Positions 1-8,502 of a DNA stretch of 51,324 bases are shown here, in pieces. This DNA comes from Candidatus Latescibacterota bacterium. GTDB taxonomy: Bacteria; Latescibacterota; UBA2968; UBA8231. The notes beneath the pieces are model-generated. The model was given only the letters and a program-made list of their open reading frames with translations. It was not told the origin of the DNA and ran no database searches. The stretch is from the NCBI GenBank assembly GCA_021295675.1, contig JAGWBY010000042.1, positions 11,445 through 62,768 on the forward strand. Direction: 5' to 3'. The first letter of the stretch is position 1; each line of letters begins with the position of its first letter. The translations under genes were made by a program, and so were the position numbers.

Positions 1-148
1 CGGCGAAGTGCCCTTGGTGCCGCCGATGGCCGCCATTGCCAACGCCATGTACGACGCCTTGGGTTGCCGCTTGGGCGAGCTGCCGATGAGTCCAGACCGG
101 GTCGTCGCCGCCTTGCAGGAGCATCAGCTAGAGGAAGCGGCTGGCTGA
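1..148 (+). CDS. Xanthine dehydrogenase-family molybdopterin-binding subunit, C-terminal end (partial)
   Basis: The open frame begins at base 2 and gives the last 48 residues of a protein that starts left of the window. The segment GEVPLVPPMAAIANAMYDAL followed by a short LGELPMSP stretch and a final helix matches the usual C-terminus of large molybdenum hydroxylase subunits (xanthine dehydrogenase/CoxL/aldehyde oxidase family), where a GE.P..P..AAIANA.YDA.G.R..ELP pattern lines the Mo-cofactor pocket. The enzyme would oxidise a purine or aldehyde together with FAD and 2Fe-2S subunits expected further left. The exact substrate cannot be told from this fragment. A terminator follows within 25 bases, so it ends its transcription unit. 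Confidence 0.75.
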   Translation, partial: GEVPLVPPMAAIANAMYDALGCRLGELPMSPDRVVAALQEHQLEEAAG

Positions 149-169
149 GGAGCAGCGCTCTGAGTATTA

Positions 170-205
170 GCGCCCGGTTCCTCGTGGGAGCCGGGCGCTT
201 TTATT
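170..205 (+). terminator. Rho-independent terminator after the molybdenum hydroxylase gene
   Basis: A perfect 8-bp GC-rich stem (GCGCCCGG at 170-177 with CCGGGCGC at 191-198) with a 13-nt loop is followed directly by a T-rich tract (TTTTATT). It lies 22 bases after the upstream stop codon and 11 bases before the next start. Confidence 0.85.
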
Positions 206-215
206 AATTAGAATT

Positions 216-1070
216 ATGGCCGAAAACATCGACCCCGACGACTTTATCGACGCGTTGCTCCCGGTCGTTGGCCAGTGCGCCCGCGCTTCGCTGATTTTCT
301 ACGGCCAAGTCGCCGACATTGGCAAGGCCGCGGACACAAGCCTCACCGGCAGCAAGGCGCAGGACGCCTCCACGGCCTTCACGGTGCTCGACGCGGCCGT
401 ACAGGACATCCTCCTCGCGGCCGTGCTGCAGCATTTCCCGTTTGTGCGCTGCATCGCCGAAGAGCGCACGCCGCTCAAAAAGCGCTTTGCTGGCAACACC
501 TCGCCCTATGCGGTCATCCTCGATCCTATCGATGGCACGTTGCACTTCAAGCGGGGTGACGCGCCTTATCACATTGTCATAGGCTTGGCCTGCGACGGCC
601 AGATGCTCGCCGCGATTGTCGCGCGGCCCTCGGAGGACAAAATTTTTACCGCCATCAAGGGCGAGGGAGCTTTCGTGCGCGTCGGCAATGGCCGCCCTCG
701 GCGCTTGCAGCTACCTGCCGAACCGCGCACGAATAAAGCCTTCATTTCCTCCAAGGCCCGTCCCTATCAGGCCCTTGCCCGCCCCGCGCTGGACCCGCGC
801 GAAAGTCCCATTGGTGCGGCATTGGTTCTCACGGAAATCGCCGAGGGCGCGCTGTGCGCGTACCTGACGCGCCAAGTCGAAATCTATGACGTTGGCCCGC
901 CGTCGCTGATTGCCGAAGAAGCCGGGGCACGCTGCTACATTGGGGAATACCGCCGCCCGGCCTATACCCAGCGCCGCAAATTCGGGCATTTTTTGGCCGC
1001 GGCCAACGACGAGATCGCCGAACACCTCTTTGCCGTCCTGCGCCGTGCGCGCCGAGACCAACGATTATGA
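216..1070 (+). CDS. Inositol monophosphatase family phosphatase
   Basis: A 284-residue protein of the metal-dependent FIG superfamily (inositol monophosphatase, fructose-1,6-bisphosphatase, CysQ). Visible family marks are the acidic metal ligands in CIAEERTP, the DPIDGT motif (ILDPIDGTLHF), and the C-terminal YDVGPPSLIAEEAGA block, equivalent to the WD..A..LI.EEAGG motif. It should remove phosphate from a sugar- or inositol-phosphate in the cytosol using Mg2+; the substrate is not evident. The phenylalanine after DPIDGTLH is not the usual asparagine-phenylalanine of true IMPases (DGTxNF), so the substrate may differ. The ATG at 216 follows a terminator, and the stop overlaps the next ATG (ATGA), suggesting translational coupling to the DapA-family gene. 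Confidence 0.8.
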   Translation: MAENIDPDDFIDALLPVVGQCARASLIFYGQVADIGKAADTSLTGSKAQDASTAFTVLDAAVQDILLAAVLQHFPFVRCIAEERTPLKKRFAGNTSPYAVILDPIDGTLHFKRGDAPYHIVIGLACDGQMLAAIVARPSEDKIFTAIKGEGAFVRVGNGRPRRLQLPAEPRTNKAFISSKARPYQALARPALDPRESPIGAALVLTEIAEGALCAYLTRQVEIYDVGPPSLIAEEAGARCYIGEYRRPAYTQRRKFGHFLAAANDEIAEHLFAVLRRARRDQRL

Positions 1071-1972
1071 GCTACGAAATCAAAGACGTCCTGCCGGTCG
1101 TCCACATGCCGTACACCGACGACCAAGCCATTGATTACGCCGTGTTGGAAAACGAAGTCGATTATCTTTTCGAGACGGGGGCACATGGGTTCTGCCTCGC
1201 CTTGGTATCCGATCTGTTGCGCCTGACGGCTGCCGAGCGGCTGGCGCTGCCGGCCCGGCTAGTGGAGTTTGCCCGCGGGCGAGGTCCGGTCATCATCGGT
1301 GTTGGGGCCGAGGGCACGGCCCAGGCCCGGCTCTACGCTCGCGCTGCTGAAGACGGCGGTGCCGCGGCTGTCATGGCCATTCCGCCGATTTCCCGCGCTT
1401 TGGGCGAGAGCGAATTGCGCGCTTATTTTACCGCCCTGCTCGCCGAGGTCTCCATCCCGGTCATGATCCAAGACGCCAGTTCGTATGTCGGCAATCCCAT
1501 GAGCATTGAATTTCAAGCGTCGCTCTTTGGCGACTACGGCGACCGCGTCCTCTTCAAACCCGAGGCCACTCCTTTAGGACCTTGCATCTCGGCCCTGCGC
1601 GACCACACCGAGGGCCGGGCCGGTATATTTGAAGGCAGCGGCGGCTTGCTGCTGATCGACTCCTTCCGCCGAGGCATTCGCGGCACCATTCCCGGCGTCG
1701 AGTTGCTCGACGGTACGGCGGCCCTGTGGCGCGCCCTCACAGCCGGCGACGAAGAGCGCGCGTACCAAATCTATTTCCCGATCTGTGCGCTGTGTACGTT
1801 GCAGATCCAAGGGGGCTTGGACGGCTTCATCGTGGTCGAGCGCTACCTAATGCACAAGCGCGGCCTCTTTCCCAATCAAGTCCATCGCGGCCCTTTGAGC
1901 TTTGCGCTCGATGCGGAAACGCGCACTGAAATAGATCGTCTGTTCAAGTTGTTGCAGGAAGCGTTGCGGTAG
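1067..1972 (+). CDS. Dihydrodipicolinate synthase (DapA) family aldolase/lyase
   Basis: A 301-residue TIM-barrel protein of the DapA/N-acetylneuraminate lyase family. The Schiff-base lysine is K164 in VLFKPEATP, and the early GAHGFCLAL segment matches the GxxGxxxxG(T) region. The usual YNxP motif is replaced by VMIQDASSY, as in family members that are not true dihydrodipicolinate synthases, so it probably acts on another pyruvate-derived or keto-sugar-acid substrate. Length is normal (about 290-305). It overlaps the upstream phosphatase by 4 nt and is probably co-transcribed with it, which hints at a small catabolic pair linked to the molybdenum hydroxylase region. The reaction is inferred from family only. 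Confidence 0.75.
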   Translation: MSYEIKDVLPVVHMPYTDDQAIDYAVLENEVDYLFETGAHGFCLALVSDLLRLTAAERLALPARLVEFARGRGPVIIGVGAEGTAQARLYARAAEDGGAAAVMAIPPISRALGESELRAYFTALLAEVSIPVMIQDASSYVGNPMSIEFQASLFGDYGDRVLFKPEATPLGPCISALRDHTEGRAGIFEGSGGLLLIDSFRRGIRGTIPGVELLDGTAALWRALTAGDEERAYQIYFPICALCTLQIQGGLDGFIVVERYLMHKRGLFPNQVHRGPLSFALDAETRTEIDRLFKLLQEALR

Positions 1973-2028
1973 GAGGCGCGAGCAACGATTTTGTACCTGA
2001 GAAGTTGAACGAGTGAGGAGAAATTATC

Positions 2029-2298
2029 GTGCCGTATATCAATTATACTCCCAGCGAAGTCGAGTCCCGAGGCGAAGGCATTTATGAGCGACAGATACGC
2101 GACAAAGTTGAACTTAAGCATAAAGGCAAGTTCTTAGTTATCGACATCGAAACAGGTGAATACGAAATCGACGACGATGATCTGATAGCTACTAAACGCC
2201 TTCTTGTAAAGTATCCCAACGCCGTCATTTATGGCATTCGGATCGGATTTCCAACCGCCTATAGAATCAGCAGAAATTGCTCGGTAAAGACGCGATGA
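2029..2298 (+). CDS. Small hypothetical protein paired with an aspartyl protease-like gene
   Basis: An 89-residue soluble, charged protein starting at GTG, preceded by a good Shine-Dalgarno (GAGGAG about 8 bases upstream). No catalytic motif is visible. The middle, KGKFLVIDIETGEYEIDDDD, reads like a small beta-rich domain with an acidic patch. Its stop codon overlaps an ATG (ATGA at 2295-2298) in the frame expected for the ancestral start of the next gene. Genes of this kind are often found directly before small retropepsin-like genes, and such pairs are sometimes proposed to be toxin-antitoxin-like. That role is an inference. The base composition of this pair (2029-2637) is visibly more AT-rich than its neighbours, suggesting acquisition. 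Confidence 0.6.
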   Translation: MPYINYTPSEVESRGEGIYERQIRDKVELKHKGKFLVIDIETGEYEIDDDDLIATKRLLVKYPNAVIYGIRIGFPTAYRISRNCSVKTR

Positions 2299-2301
2299 TT
2301 A

Positions 2302-2637
2302 ATGGAACAGTTACACGTTATTGGATCAAATCAAAAAAGAGAAAAAGTTGAGGCAGTAATAGATACCGGATTTAATGGCTACCTGACGCTACCGAGCGAC
2401 TTGAGTAGAATCCTTGAACTCCCGTTAGCTGGCAATCGCCGCGCAACGCTCGGAGATGGGAATGTAGTGGTATTGGACGTGTGTATTGCAAAAACGTTAT
2501 GGCATGGGCAAGAACGCGAAATACTCGTTCTGCAATCTGGTAGTGTACCTTTAGTTGGTATGTCTTTACTCTATGGAAATCGCCTGATAGTAGATGTTCT
2601 AGAAGACGGCGATGTCGCCATTGAGCTTCTGCCATAA
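2302..2637 (+). CDS. Clan AA retropepsin-like aspartic protease (N-terminus probably damaged)
   Basis: A 111-residue protein with the single-domain aspartic protease signature AVIDTGFNGYLTLP (catalytic D-T-G) and a C-terminal VPLVGMSLLYG segment, typical of small bacterial clan AA proteases that work as dimers. The family normally begins MI.G.V and then about ten residues before the first strand. Here an ATG at 2295 in another frame encodes MINGTV and then runs to a stop, while this frame resumes at HVIGSNQ. A loss of about 26-29 nt near 2313 would explain both. The ATG at 2302 is therefore only a fallback start. It shares an operon with the 89-residue gene before it. Confidence 0.65.
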   Translation: MEQLHVIGSNQKREKVEAVIDTGFNGYLTLPSDLSRILELPLAGNRRATLGDGNVVVLDVCIAKTLWHGQEREILVLQSGSVPLVGMSLLYGNRLIVDVLEDGDVAIELLP

Positions 2638-2656
2638 ATCGAAAACCCAACAACTC

Positions 2657-3800
2657 ATGATCGACTCAAAGCGCCTGCAGGCGGTACAGAGTCCGGTAAT
2701 TCCGCACGTGGCCGCCCTCATCCGCGACAACCCGGGCACCATTTCCCTCGGCCAGGGCGTGGTGCACTATCCGCCGCCGCCGCAGGCCATGCAGGCGGTT
2801 GCTCGCTTCGGCGGCGCGATTGTCGAACACCACTATCAAGCCGCCCGCGGCCTGCCCGAACTCAGGGAAGAGCTGTGCCAGAAACTCGCGTGCGAGAATC
2901 GAATCGAAGTGGGCGACGACCAGATCCTGATGGTCACGGCTGGCTCCAACATGGGCTTTTGACCCAGGCGATGAGATCGTCGTGATGTCGCCCTTTTACT
3001 TTAACCACGAAATGGCCGTAGGCATGGCCAATTGCCGGGCCGTGCTCGTTCCTACGGACGATGCCTATCAGCTCGACCTCGACGCGATTGAGGCTGCGAT
3101 TACGGCGCGCACCCGCGCCATTGTTACGATTTCGCCCAACAACCCAACGGGCGCAGTCTATCGACCCGCAGACTTGGCGGCGGTCAATCGGCTTTGTCGC
3201 GAGCGGGGCCTCTACCACTTTGCCGACGAGGCGTACGAGTACTTTACCTATGGCGCGGCTCGACATTTCTCGCCCGGCTCACTGCCCGCAAGCGCCGAGC
3301 ACACGATCTCGCTATTTTCCTTTTCCAAAGCATACAGTCTCGCCAGTTGGCGGGTCGGCTACCTCGTGGCTCCACGGCATCTGCTGGATGCGCTGGAAAA
3401 GATCCAAGACACCGTGCTCATCTGCCCGCCGGTCATCTCGCAACGCGCTGCGCTCGGTGCGCTCGCGGCCGGAGCTGGGTACTGTAAGGACCATCTAGCG
3501 GATATGGATGCGGTGCGCCGGCTTTGCCTAGAGCGACTCGGCGCGCTCGGCGAGTGGGTGCAGGTGCCGGCTGCTGAAGGAGCTTTTTATTTATTAGCGC
3601 GTCTGCAAAGCGATCTCGACGCTATGGACGTGGTCGCTCGCTTGGTGCGGGAACACAAGGTCGCCGTCATCCCCGGCAATGCTTTTGGATTGAGCGCGGA
3701 CTGCTATTTGCGCGTTGCCTACGGTGCCCTGCGCCAAGAGGATGTGGCCGAGGGCATGGATCGGCTCGTCGGGGGTTTAAAACAGATTCTCTCTGCTTGA
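2657..3800 (+). pseudogene. Class I/II PLP-dependent aminotransferase, frame-disrupted near 2960
   Basis: Two adjacent frames together encode a fold-type I aminotransferase. The first (ATG 2657, MIDSKRLQAV) carries the substrate-loop region ISLGQGVVHYPPPP and YQAARGLPELREEL and stops just after GSNMGF. The second resumes at DPGDEIVVMSPFYFNH and carries SPNNPTG, the PLP aspartate in FADEAYEYF, and the Schiff-base lysine in SFSKAYSLASWRVGYL. Relatives have about eight residues (MNAxLAIT-like) between GF and DPGD, so about 23 nt are missing at 2960, shifting the frame. With the gap repaired the length is normal (about 390 residues). Substrate unknown; aspartate or aromatic aminotransferases are the closest types. 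Confidence 0.75.
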
Positions 3801-3896
3801 CACGGTAGGTTATTTAAGCGTATGTTTCAGCTAACAGAGAGCGACCTGAATCGGCGTAAAGAATACCTCAGAGGAAGTTTTCCACTCCTCTGCGAC

Positions 3897-6611
3897 GTGG
3901 AACTTCGAGCGGATTGGTCGCTCTTCTTTTTTTTCTCTGCTCGTCCTCCTGTTCCTGCCTGCGGTTCTACTCGCCCAACCTCTCGCCATTGTCCCGAGTG
4001 CGCTCGATTTAGGTGTAGTCGGCGTGGGCGTGGAGGCGCGCGCGTCCGTTTCCGTCGAAAATCTACAAGACGACGCACTTGAAGTGATCGTCGGCATTAG
4101 CGGTGCTGGTTTTGGCGCGGCACCGGATACACTGCGCTTGGATGGCAAGGGCGTCAGTAGCGTCGAAGTGCGCTTCAGCGCCATTGCGGCCGGGGAGTAT
4201 GTGGGCGAACTGACGTTGCAGGTGGCCGCCTTGTTCAAAGATGAGCGCTTGGTCGTGCCGCTCCAAACGGTAGCCGTCGTTCCGACCTTGGTGCTTTTGC
4301 CGGTCGAAGGGCTGGATTTTGGCGCGGTTGCCGTCGGGCAAGTGGCGACGGCAGCCGTTACGGTCAAAAATACCGGAACCGTGCCCGTGACGGCTGGGCG
4401 GATGAAAGTTGACGATCTACAGGGTCCCTTTAGCATTGCGGGCGACATTGGCCTTTGGCCCGCTCCCGGCGATGAGACGCGGATCGACGTTGCATTCTCC
4501 CCAACGCGTGCGGGGCCGGCCGCGACTGAGTTCGTGGTCGCCTCGCCCGATTTTGGGAATTGGTCCATTCCCTTGCGGGGGATCGGTTTGCTGCCGCAAG
4601 CGGCCTTTTCGCCTCTCCCGCAAGTGGGCCTCGACTTTGGCACCGTTGAAGTGGGCCAGCGCCTAACGCGCCGGGTGACCGTCCTCAATCAGGGCCAAGC
4701 CGAGCTGTACGTTGAAAACGCCGCTATCGAGGGCGCAGCATTTACTCTTGGAGTCGTGGATTCGTCGGCGACCATTGCTCCCGAGGGGCGGCTCGACCTG
4801 AGTGCGGCGTTTGTGCCGCAGAGCGAAGGGGACCGAAGCGGCGTCCTGCGCCTGTCCACTAGCGATCCACAAGCCGCCGAGGTCACTATTCCCCTCACGG
4901 GTCGCGGCCAAATCAGTCCGCCACGCATCGAGATTATCAATGGCGACATTGATTTCGGCAGCGTGCCCATCGGCGGAACCGCACGTGGCCACTTGCTGTT
5001 GTGGAACAAGGGTGGCCAGCCAAGCGTGGTGGAGGTCGCCGTGGCCGCAGACGAGGGCGTTGAATTTGGTCTCGAACAGCACTCGGTCCTCGTCCAGCCT
5101 AAAGCCAGCACTCAAGTGGCGCTGAGTTTCTCGCCCAAGGAAGCCGGTCCGCGCCAAGCCATCCTCCACATCGAGGCCGAAGCCGAACGCCAGACCGTGC
5201 GCTTGCAGGGCATAGGCCAGTTTTTCGCCCTTAGCCCGGCGACCGTGGATTTCGGTCGAATCGCCGTTGGCGAAAGCAGTAGCCGAGTCATCGAGATAGC
5301 CAATGTGGGCAACGCCGACTTTGAGATTCACCAGCTTCGCTCGACGAGTAGCGAATTTACCGTTCACACCTCAATCGACGCCGACAGCAAGTTTCTGCTG
5401 CCGGCCCACAGCCAGCGCACCTTGCCGCTGCACGTGTCCTTCAGCCCGTCGGCTCGTGGAGCGATTTCGGGGACCTTGCGCTTGGACGGCTTGGGCGCGA
5501 ATGAGATGATGACGCTCGACGTTTTGCTCAAAGGCAACGGCGTGGCCGCGGAAATCGAGTTGAATCCGGCAGGCGTCGTCGATTTTGGCTACGAGGTTTT
5601 GGGTGAGCAGGCAGAAAGAACCTTTGTGGCCACTAACGTCGGCGATACGGTGCTGCAAGTCGAGGCGCATCCCCAAAGCAAGGAAGCCCACGTTACACCA
5701 GCGCAATTCGCGCTGGCCCCGGGCGAATCCGTACGCCTCACGCTCTTTTTTACGCCTAATGCCTTGGGCGACCGCCGAGGGCGCGTTTTGTTGGTCAGCA
5801 ATGACGTCAAAGACCGCGCTCGTCCGCTCGAATACAAGGGACACGGGGTGCTCGCAGACATCGACTTGGCGCGGATTATCGAAGTCTTGGTTTCGCGCGG
5901 CGAGAAGACCCAGCCTTTGGCCGTCGGCTGGGACAATGCCCCCATCGTACAAAAAGACGGCACCAAAGTGGATGTGGCCTTTGCGATTCCCGACTCGCTG
6001 CGGCCGGCGCTAATCGGTCGCGAGATGGTCGTCGAGTGGACCCGGCTCGACGAAAACTATGCCCCCAAAAGCAAAAGCAGTACCCAAAAGCAGAAGGTTA
6101 CAATCTACGAGTCGAGCGGCGGGCGCGTCCTAGCCGAGGATCTCAACTTGCAGTTGTCGGAAGAAGACAATCGCCGCGTGCGACTCAAAATCACTACCCA
6201 GAGCTACCCGGGTGCTCCGCCGCAGAGCGTGTCGCAGCTTTTGGAAGCCGGGGGCTGGAAGTGGGAATTTGAGGCCAAGCCGCTGGTTTCCTTTTTGACG
6301 ATCCGCCCCGGGCGCGATTATACCGACGCCGACGGTAATGCGGTCCCGGGCCAAACCGAGCGTCTGATTGGCTTGCCTGGATTGGCCTTTGCCGGCTGGC
6401 ACAACGTGGATAATCCGTTGATTTCCGGCATCCAGAAGCTCTTTCAACCGGAAACTCGCTGGCCATTTCTCTGGGCGTGGCCATTTCCTTTTACAAGGAT
6501 CAGTTTCTCTTCGGCTTCGGCTGGGACATTTACGACAGCCGACCCCGAGCCAAGAAGAGAGGTTCGCAGGACTACATTATGACCTTTAAGTACTCGGGGT
6601 TGTTCAAGTGA
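3897..6611 (+). CDS. Large secreted choice-of-anchor D (ASPM/SPD-2/Hydin) Ig-repeat protein with barrel-like C-terminus; two frame breaks
   Basis: The long frame (about 3850-6582) encodes at least six Ig-like repeats with the Hydin signature: LDFGAVAVGQ, LDFGTVEVGQ, IDFGSVPIGG, VDFGRIAVGE, VDFGYEVLGE, each followed by N.G. and a V.F.P...G..G.L block. The same frame upstream of 4024 encodes a signal-peptide-like stretch ending VLLFLPAVLLAQP but has no ATG or GTG start. A GTG at 3897 in another frame reaches it if the T8 run at 3927-3934 lost one T. At about 6450 the frame breaks again: the next frame reads SLAISLGVAISFYKDQF, FGFGWDIYD and ends DYIMTFKYSGLFK, the alternating pattern of an outer-membrane beta strand end. 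Probably a cell-surface or periplasmic structural protein. Confidence 0.65.
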
Positions 6612-7557
6612 GTAGGCGGCGGTACACCATGGCCGCTGTACACAAGTCCTGCGCCCCCATCCCCGTCAGATAGACCGCGCTCGGCGCTGAGGTGCCAAGT
6701 CGCCCGCAGGCGGCATCGCCGATGTCCAGCACCTTGCCCGCGGCATTTCGCGCCAAGGCAATCTGCTCGGCTTGGCCCTGCTCGGTCGCAAAGCGAAATT
6801 CCCCGGACTTCTGGGCTTGGGCGAGTACATCAACTACCACCGTGCGCTCGCAGAGCACTTCTGGCGCGAGCTGGCGCGTGCGACTGTCTCCGGCGAGGAC
6901 CGCGAGGTATGGAATCTCGGCCAGCATCGCCGAGGTCAAAATGGGCTGTGGCGTCGGCACTGCTGTCAGTACGGCGTCGGCACCGGCGATACACGCTTCT
7001 AGCGATGTTGCTAACCGCAGGCTTGCGTGCAGGTCTGGTCCGACCGCTTCGGCAAACGCCGCCCGGTTTGCCTCCCGGCGGCTCGTGCAGGCAATCTCCG
7101 CCAAATCAAAGAGCGCATCGCAAGATAGGGCCAAGGTCCGCGCAATCCGGCCGGTTCCCAGAATGGCGACTCGCTCGATGGCCGCGCCCGTTAGATATTG
7201 AAGGCCCAGCGCACCCGCCGCGCCGGTGCGCCAGTCGGTGATGTGCCCGGCCTCTAGCTGACATGTTCGACCCTGTTGCATATCTTCGAATGCGATGTAC
7301 GCCTCTCGCTTGGCCAGCCTCCCGCTCGCCACATCGGAGAATTCTTCGATGATTTTTCGCGCGCGAAACTTTCCCGGCCATTCGGCTGGCATGTCCAAGC
7401 GAAAGTAGTCGAGTGCCCCGCGCTTTTCGATGGACTCGGTGCGCGGAGGATTGTCGATGACCCCCGCGCCGTAGCGCTCAAACGCTTGGTGACAGGCGGC
7501 GAGAAAATCAGTCGTAGAGAAGCGATGGGCAAAGTTTTCTTCGCGTAGGAGATTCAT
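6604..7557 (-). CDS. Ornithine cyclodeaminase / mu-crystallin family NAD(P)-dependent protein
   Basis: A 317-residue protein with the OCD/mu-crystallin layout: an N-terminal substrate domain, then a Rossmann domain whose nucleotide-binding loop is VAILGTGRIARTLAL, and a conserved late segment GDSRTRQLAPEVL. Family members include ornithine cyclodeaminase, alanine dehydrogenase and ketimine reductases. The signature lysine and arginine region near K-II-E (FRARKIIEEFSD) is present, but the substrate cannot be chosen. It runs convergently with the Hydin-type gene, whose corrected end overlaps its 3' end by 8 bases, and divergently from the LytR_C gene across a 63-base gap. Confidence 0.75.
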   Translation of the reverse strand: MNLLREENFAHRFSTTDFLAACHQAFERYGAGVIDNPPRTESIEKRGALDYFRLDMPAEWPGKFRARKIIEEFSDVASGRLAKREAYIAFEDMQQGRTCQLEAGHITDWRTGAAGALGLQYLTGAAIERVAILGTGRIARTLALSCDALFDLAEIACTSRREANRAAFAEAVGPDLHASLRLATSLEACIAGADAVLTAVPTPQPILTSAMLAEIPYLAVLAGDSRTRQLAPEVLCERTVVVDVLAQAQKSGEFRFATEQGQAEQIALARNAAGKVLDIGDAACGRLGTSAPSAVYLTGMGAQDLCTAAMVYRRLLT

Positions 7558-7620
7558 GTTTCTTCCTTAGTTTACTTGACGTAACTTGTCGTTTTTTATT
7601 CATTTAATGACGTTGGAGCG

Positions 7621-8088
7621 ATGGAGCGAGGAAACCCCAACCTGCAGGAGCTAATTTTATGGGGGCTGGCCACGGTGGCCATAGCCCTTCTCCTCAAGAC
7701 GGCCTTATGGCCGCGCTCTGCTACTACCCCCGAGTCAGCGCTCCAGCAGGAAGTTGCCAAGGCGGAAACCGCTCCCCAAATCAGCCCCATTCGGGTCGAA
7801 ATTCTCAACGGCGGAGGCGAACCCCAGATCGCTGCCCGCCTCCGCAAAAAGGCACGAGCCCTCGGGCTAGATGTGATTCACGAAGGCAATGCACCCAGCT
7901 TCAATTATCTGCACACGCTCGTGGTCGCTTTGGACGGCGATATCGAGCGAGCCAGACAAGTGGCGAATGTCTTGGGGATACCCCATTTTATTCGCCAGAA
8001 GAAGGAAGATCAGTTCAACTTGGCGAGCGTCTCGATTGTCATCGGGCACGACTATCGCCGCATCGGCCTACTCGACCCAGTTAAGTAA
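7621..8088 (+). CDS. Membrane-anchored LytR C-terminal (LytR_C) domain protein
   Basis: A 155-residue protein with one N-terminal membrane segment (about residues 10-27, ELILWGLATVAIALLLKTAL) and an outside LytR_C domain: IRVEILNGGGEPQIAARL at the start and ASVSIVIGHDYRRI at the end, matching the VEVLNG.G..G.A......L and V.VG.DY marks. The LytR-CpsA-Psr catalytic domain is absent, so it is a stand-alone C-terminal module, probably binding the cell wall or helping partner proteins. It precedes rsfS by 12 bases, an arrangement common in bacteria where a LytR-type gene sits next to rsfS. GGAG lies just before the ATG. Confidence 0.75.
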   Translation: MERGNPNLQELILWGLATVAIALLLKTALWPRSATTPESALQQEVAKAETAPQISPIRVEILNGGGEPQIAARLRKKARALGLDVIHEGNAPSFNYLHTLVVALDGDIERARQVANVLGIPHFIRQKKEDQFNLASVSIVIGHDYRRIGLLDPVK

Positions 8089-8100
8089 CCTTGCGAGAAA

Positions 8101-8502
8101 ATGTCCATGAGACAAGAGCCGCCCATCGCCCGCGTCGTAGAAATTTTACAAGATAAAAAGGCCCTCGCAATAACCTTGCTGGACCTGCGCGACATCACCG
8201 ACACCTGCGACTACTTCCTGCTCTGTACGGGCACTTCTGAGCAGCACATCCGCAGCCTCGCCGACGAAGTGCGGGACCAACTCGCCAAGATAGGGGAAAA
8301 GCCTTGGCACATCGAAGGCGCGGATACGCGGCGCTGGGTGTTGATAGATTGCGTCGATTTTGTCGTCCATATTTTTCGCGAGGAAGCGCGAGACTTTTAC
8401 GCCCTAGAGAGACTGTGGGGCGACGCCGAGCGCACGGATTTCCCAGATGGGGGTGCGCCCGAAGAAGCCGCAGAAACGCCCTTTGAATTTTCGACCTTCT
8501 AA
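8101..8502 (+). CDS. rsfS: Ribosomal silencing factor RsfS (YbeB/iojap family)
   Basis: A 133-residue protein covering the RsfS fold. Visible marks are DITDTCDYFLLCTGTSEQHIRSLADEV in shortened form (DYFLLCTGTSEQHIRSLAD), GEKPWHIEG, and WVLIDCVDFVVHIF followed by FYALERLWGDA. RsfS binds ribosomal protein uL14 on the 50S subunit and blocks joining with 30S during starvation. The length is slightly longer than usual (105-120) because of an acidic C-terminal tail. The stop shares a base with the mtnA start (TAATG), so translation is probably coupled. Confidence 0.93.
   Translation: MSMRQEPPIARVVEILQDKKALAITLLDLRDITDTCDYFLLCTGTSEQHIRSLADEVRDQLAKIGEKPWHIEGADTRRWVLIDCVDFVVHIFREEARDFYALERLWGDAERTDFPDGGAPEEAAETPFEFSTF

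Noticed and set aside
3831..4688. Long minus-strand open frame of 285 codons opposite the Hydin-type gene
   Set aside because: It is rich in serine, threonine and arginine without domain pattern, and lies opposite clear Hydin repeats; a shadow frame of GC-rich coding DNA.
5371..5952. Minus-strand open frame of 193 codons
   Set aside because: It lies wholly opposite conserved Ig repeats and shows no recognisable domain or Shine-Dalgarno.
7576..7605. TTGACG-led promoter before the LytR_C gene
   Set aside because: No convincing -10 at 16-18 bases; kept out of the feature list.
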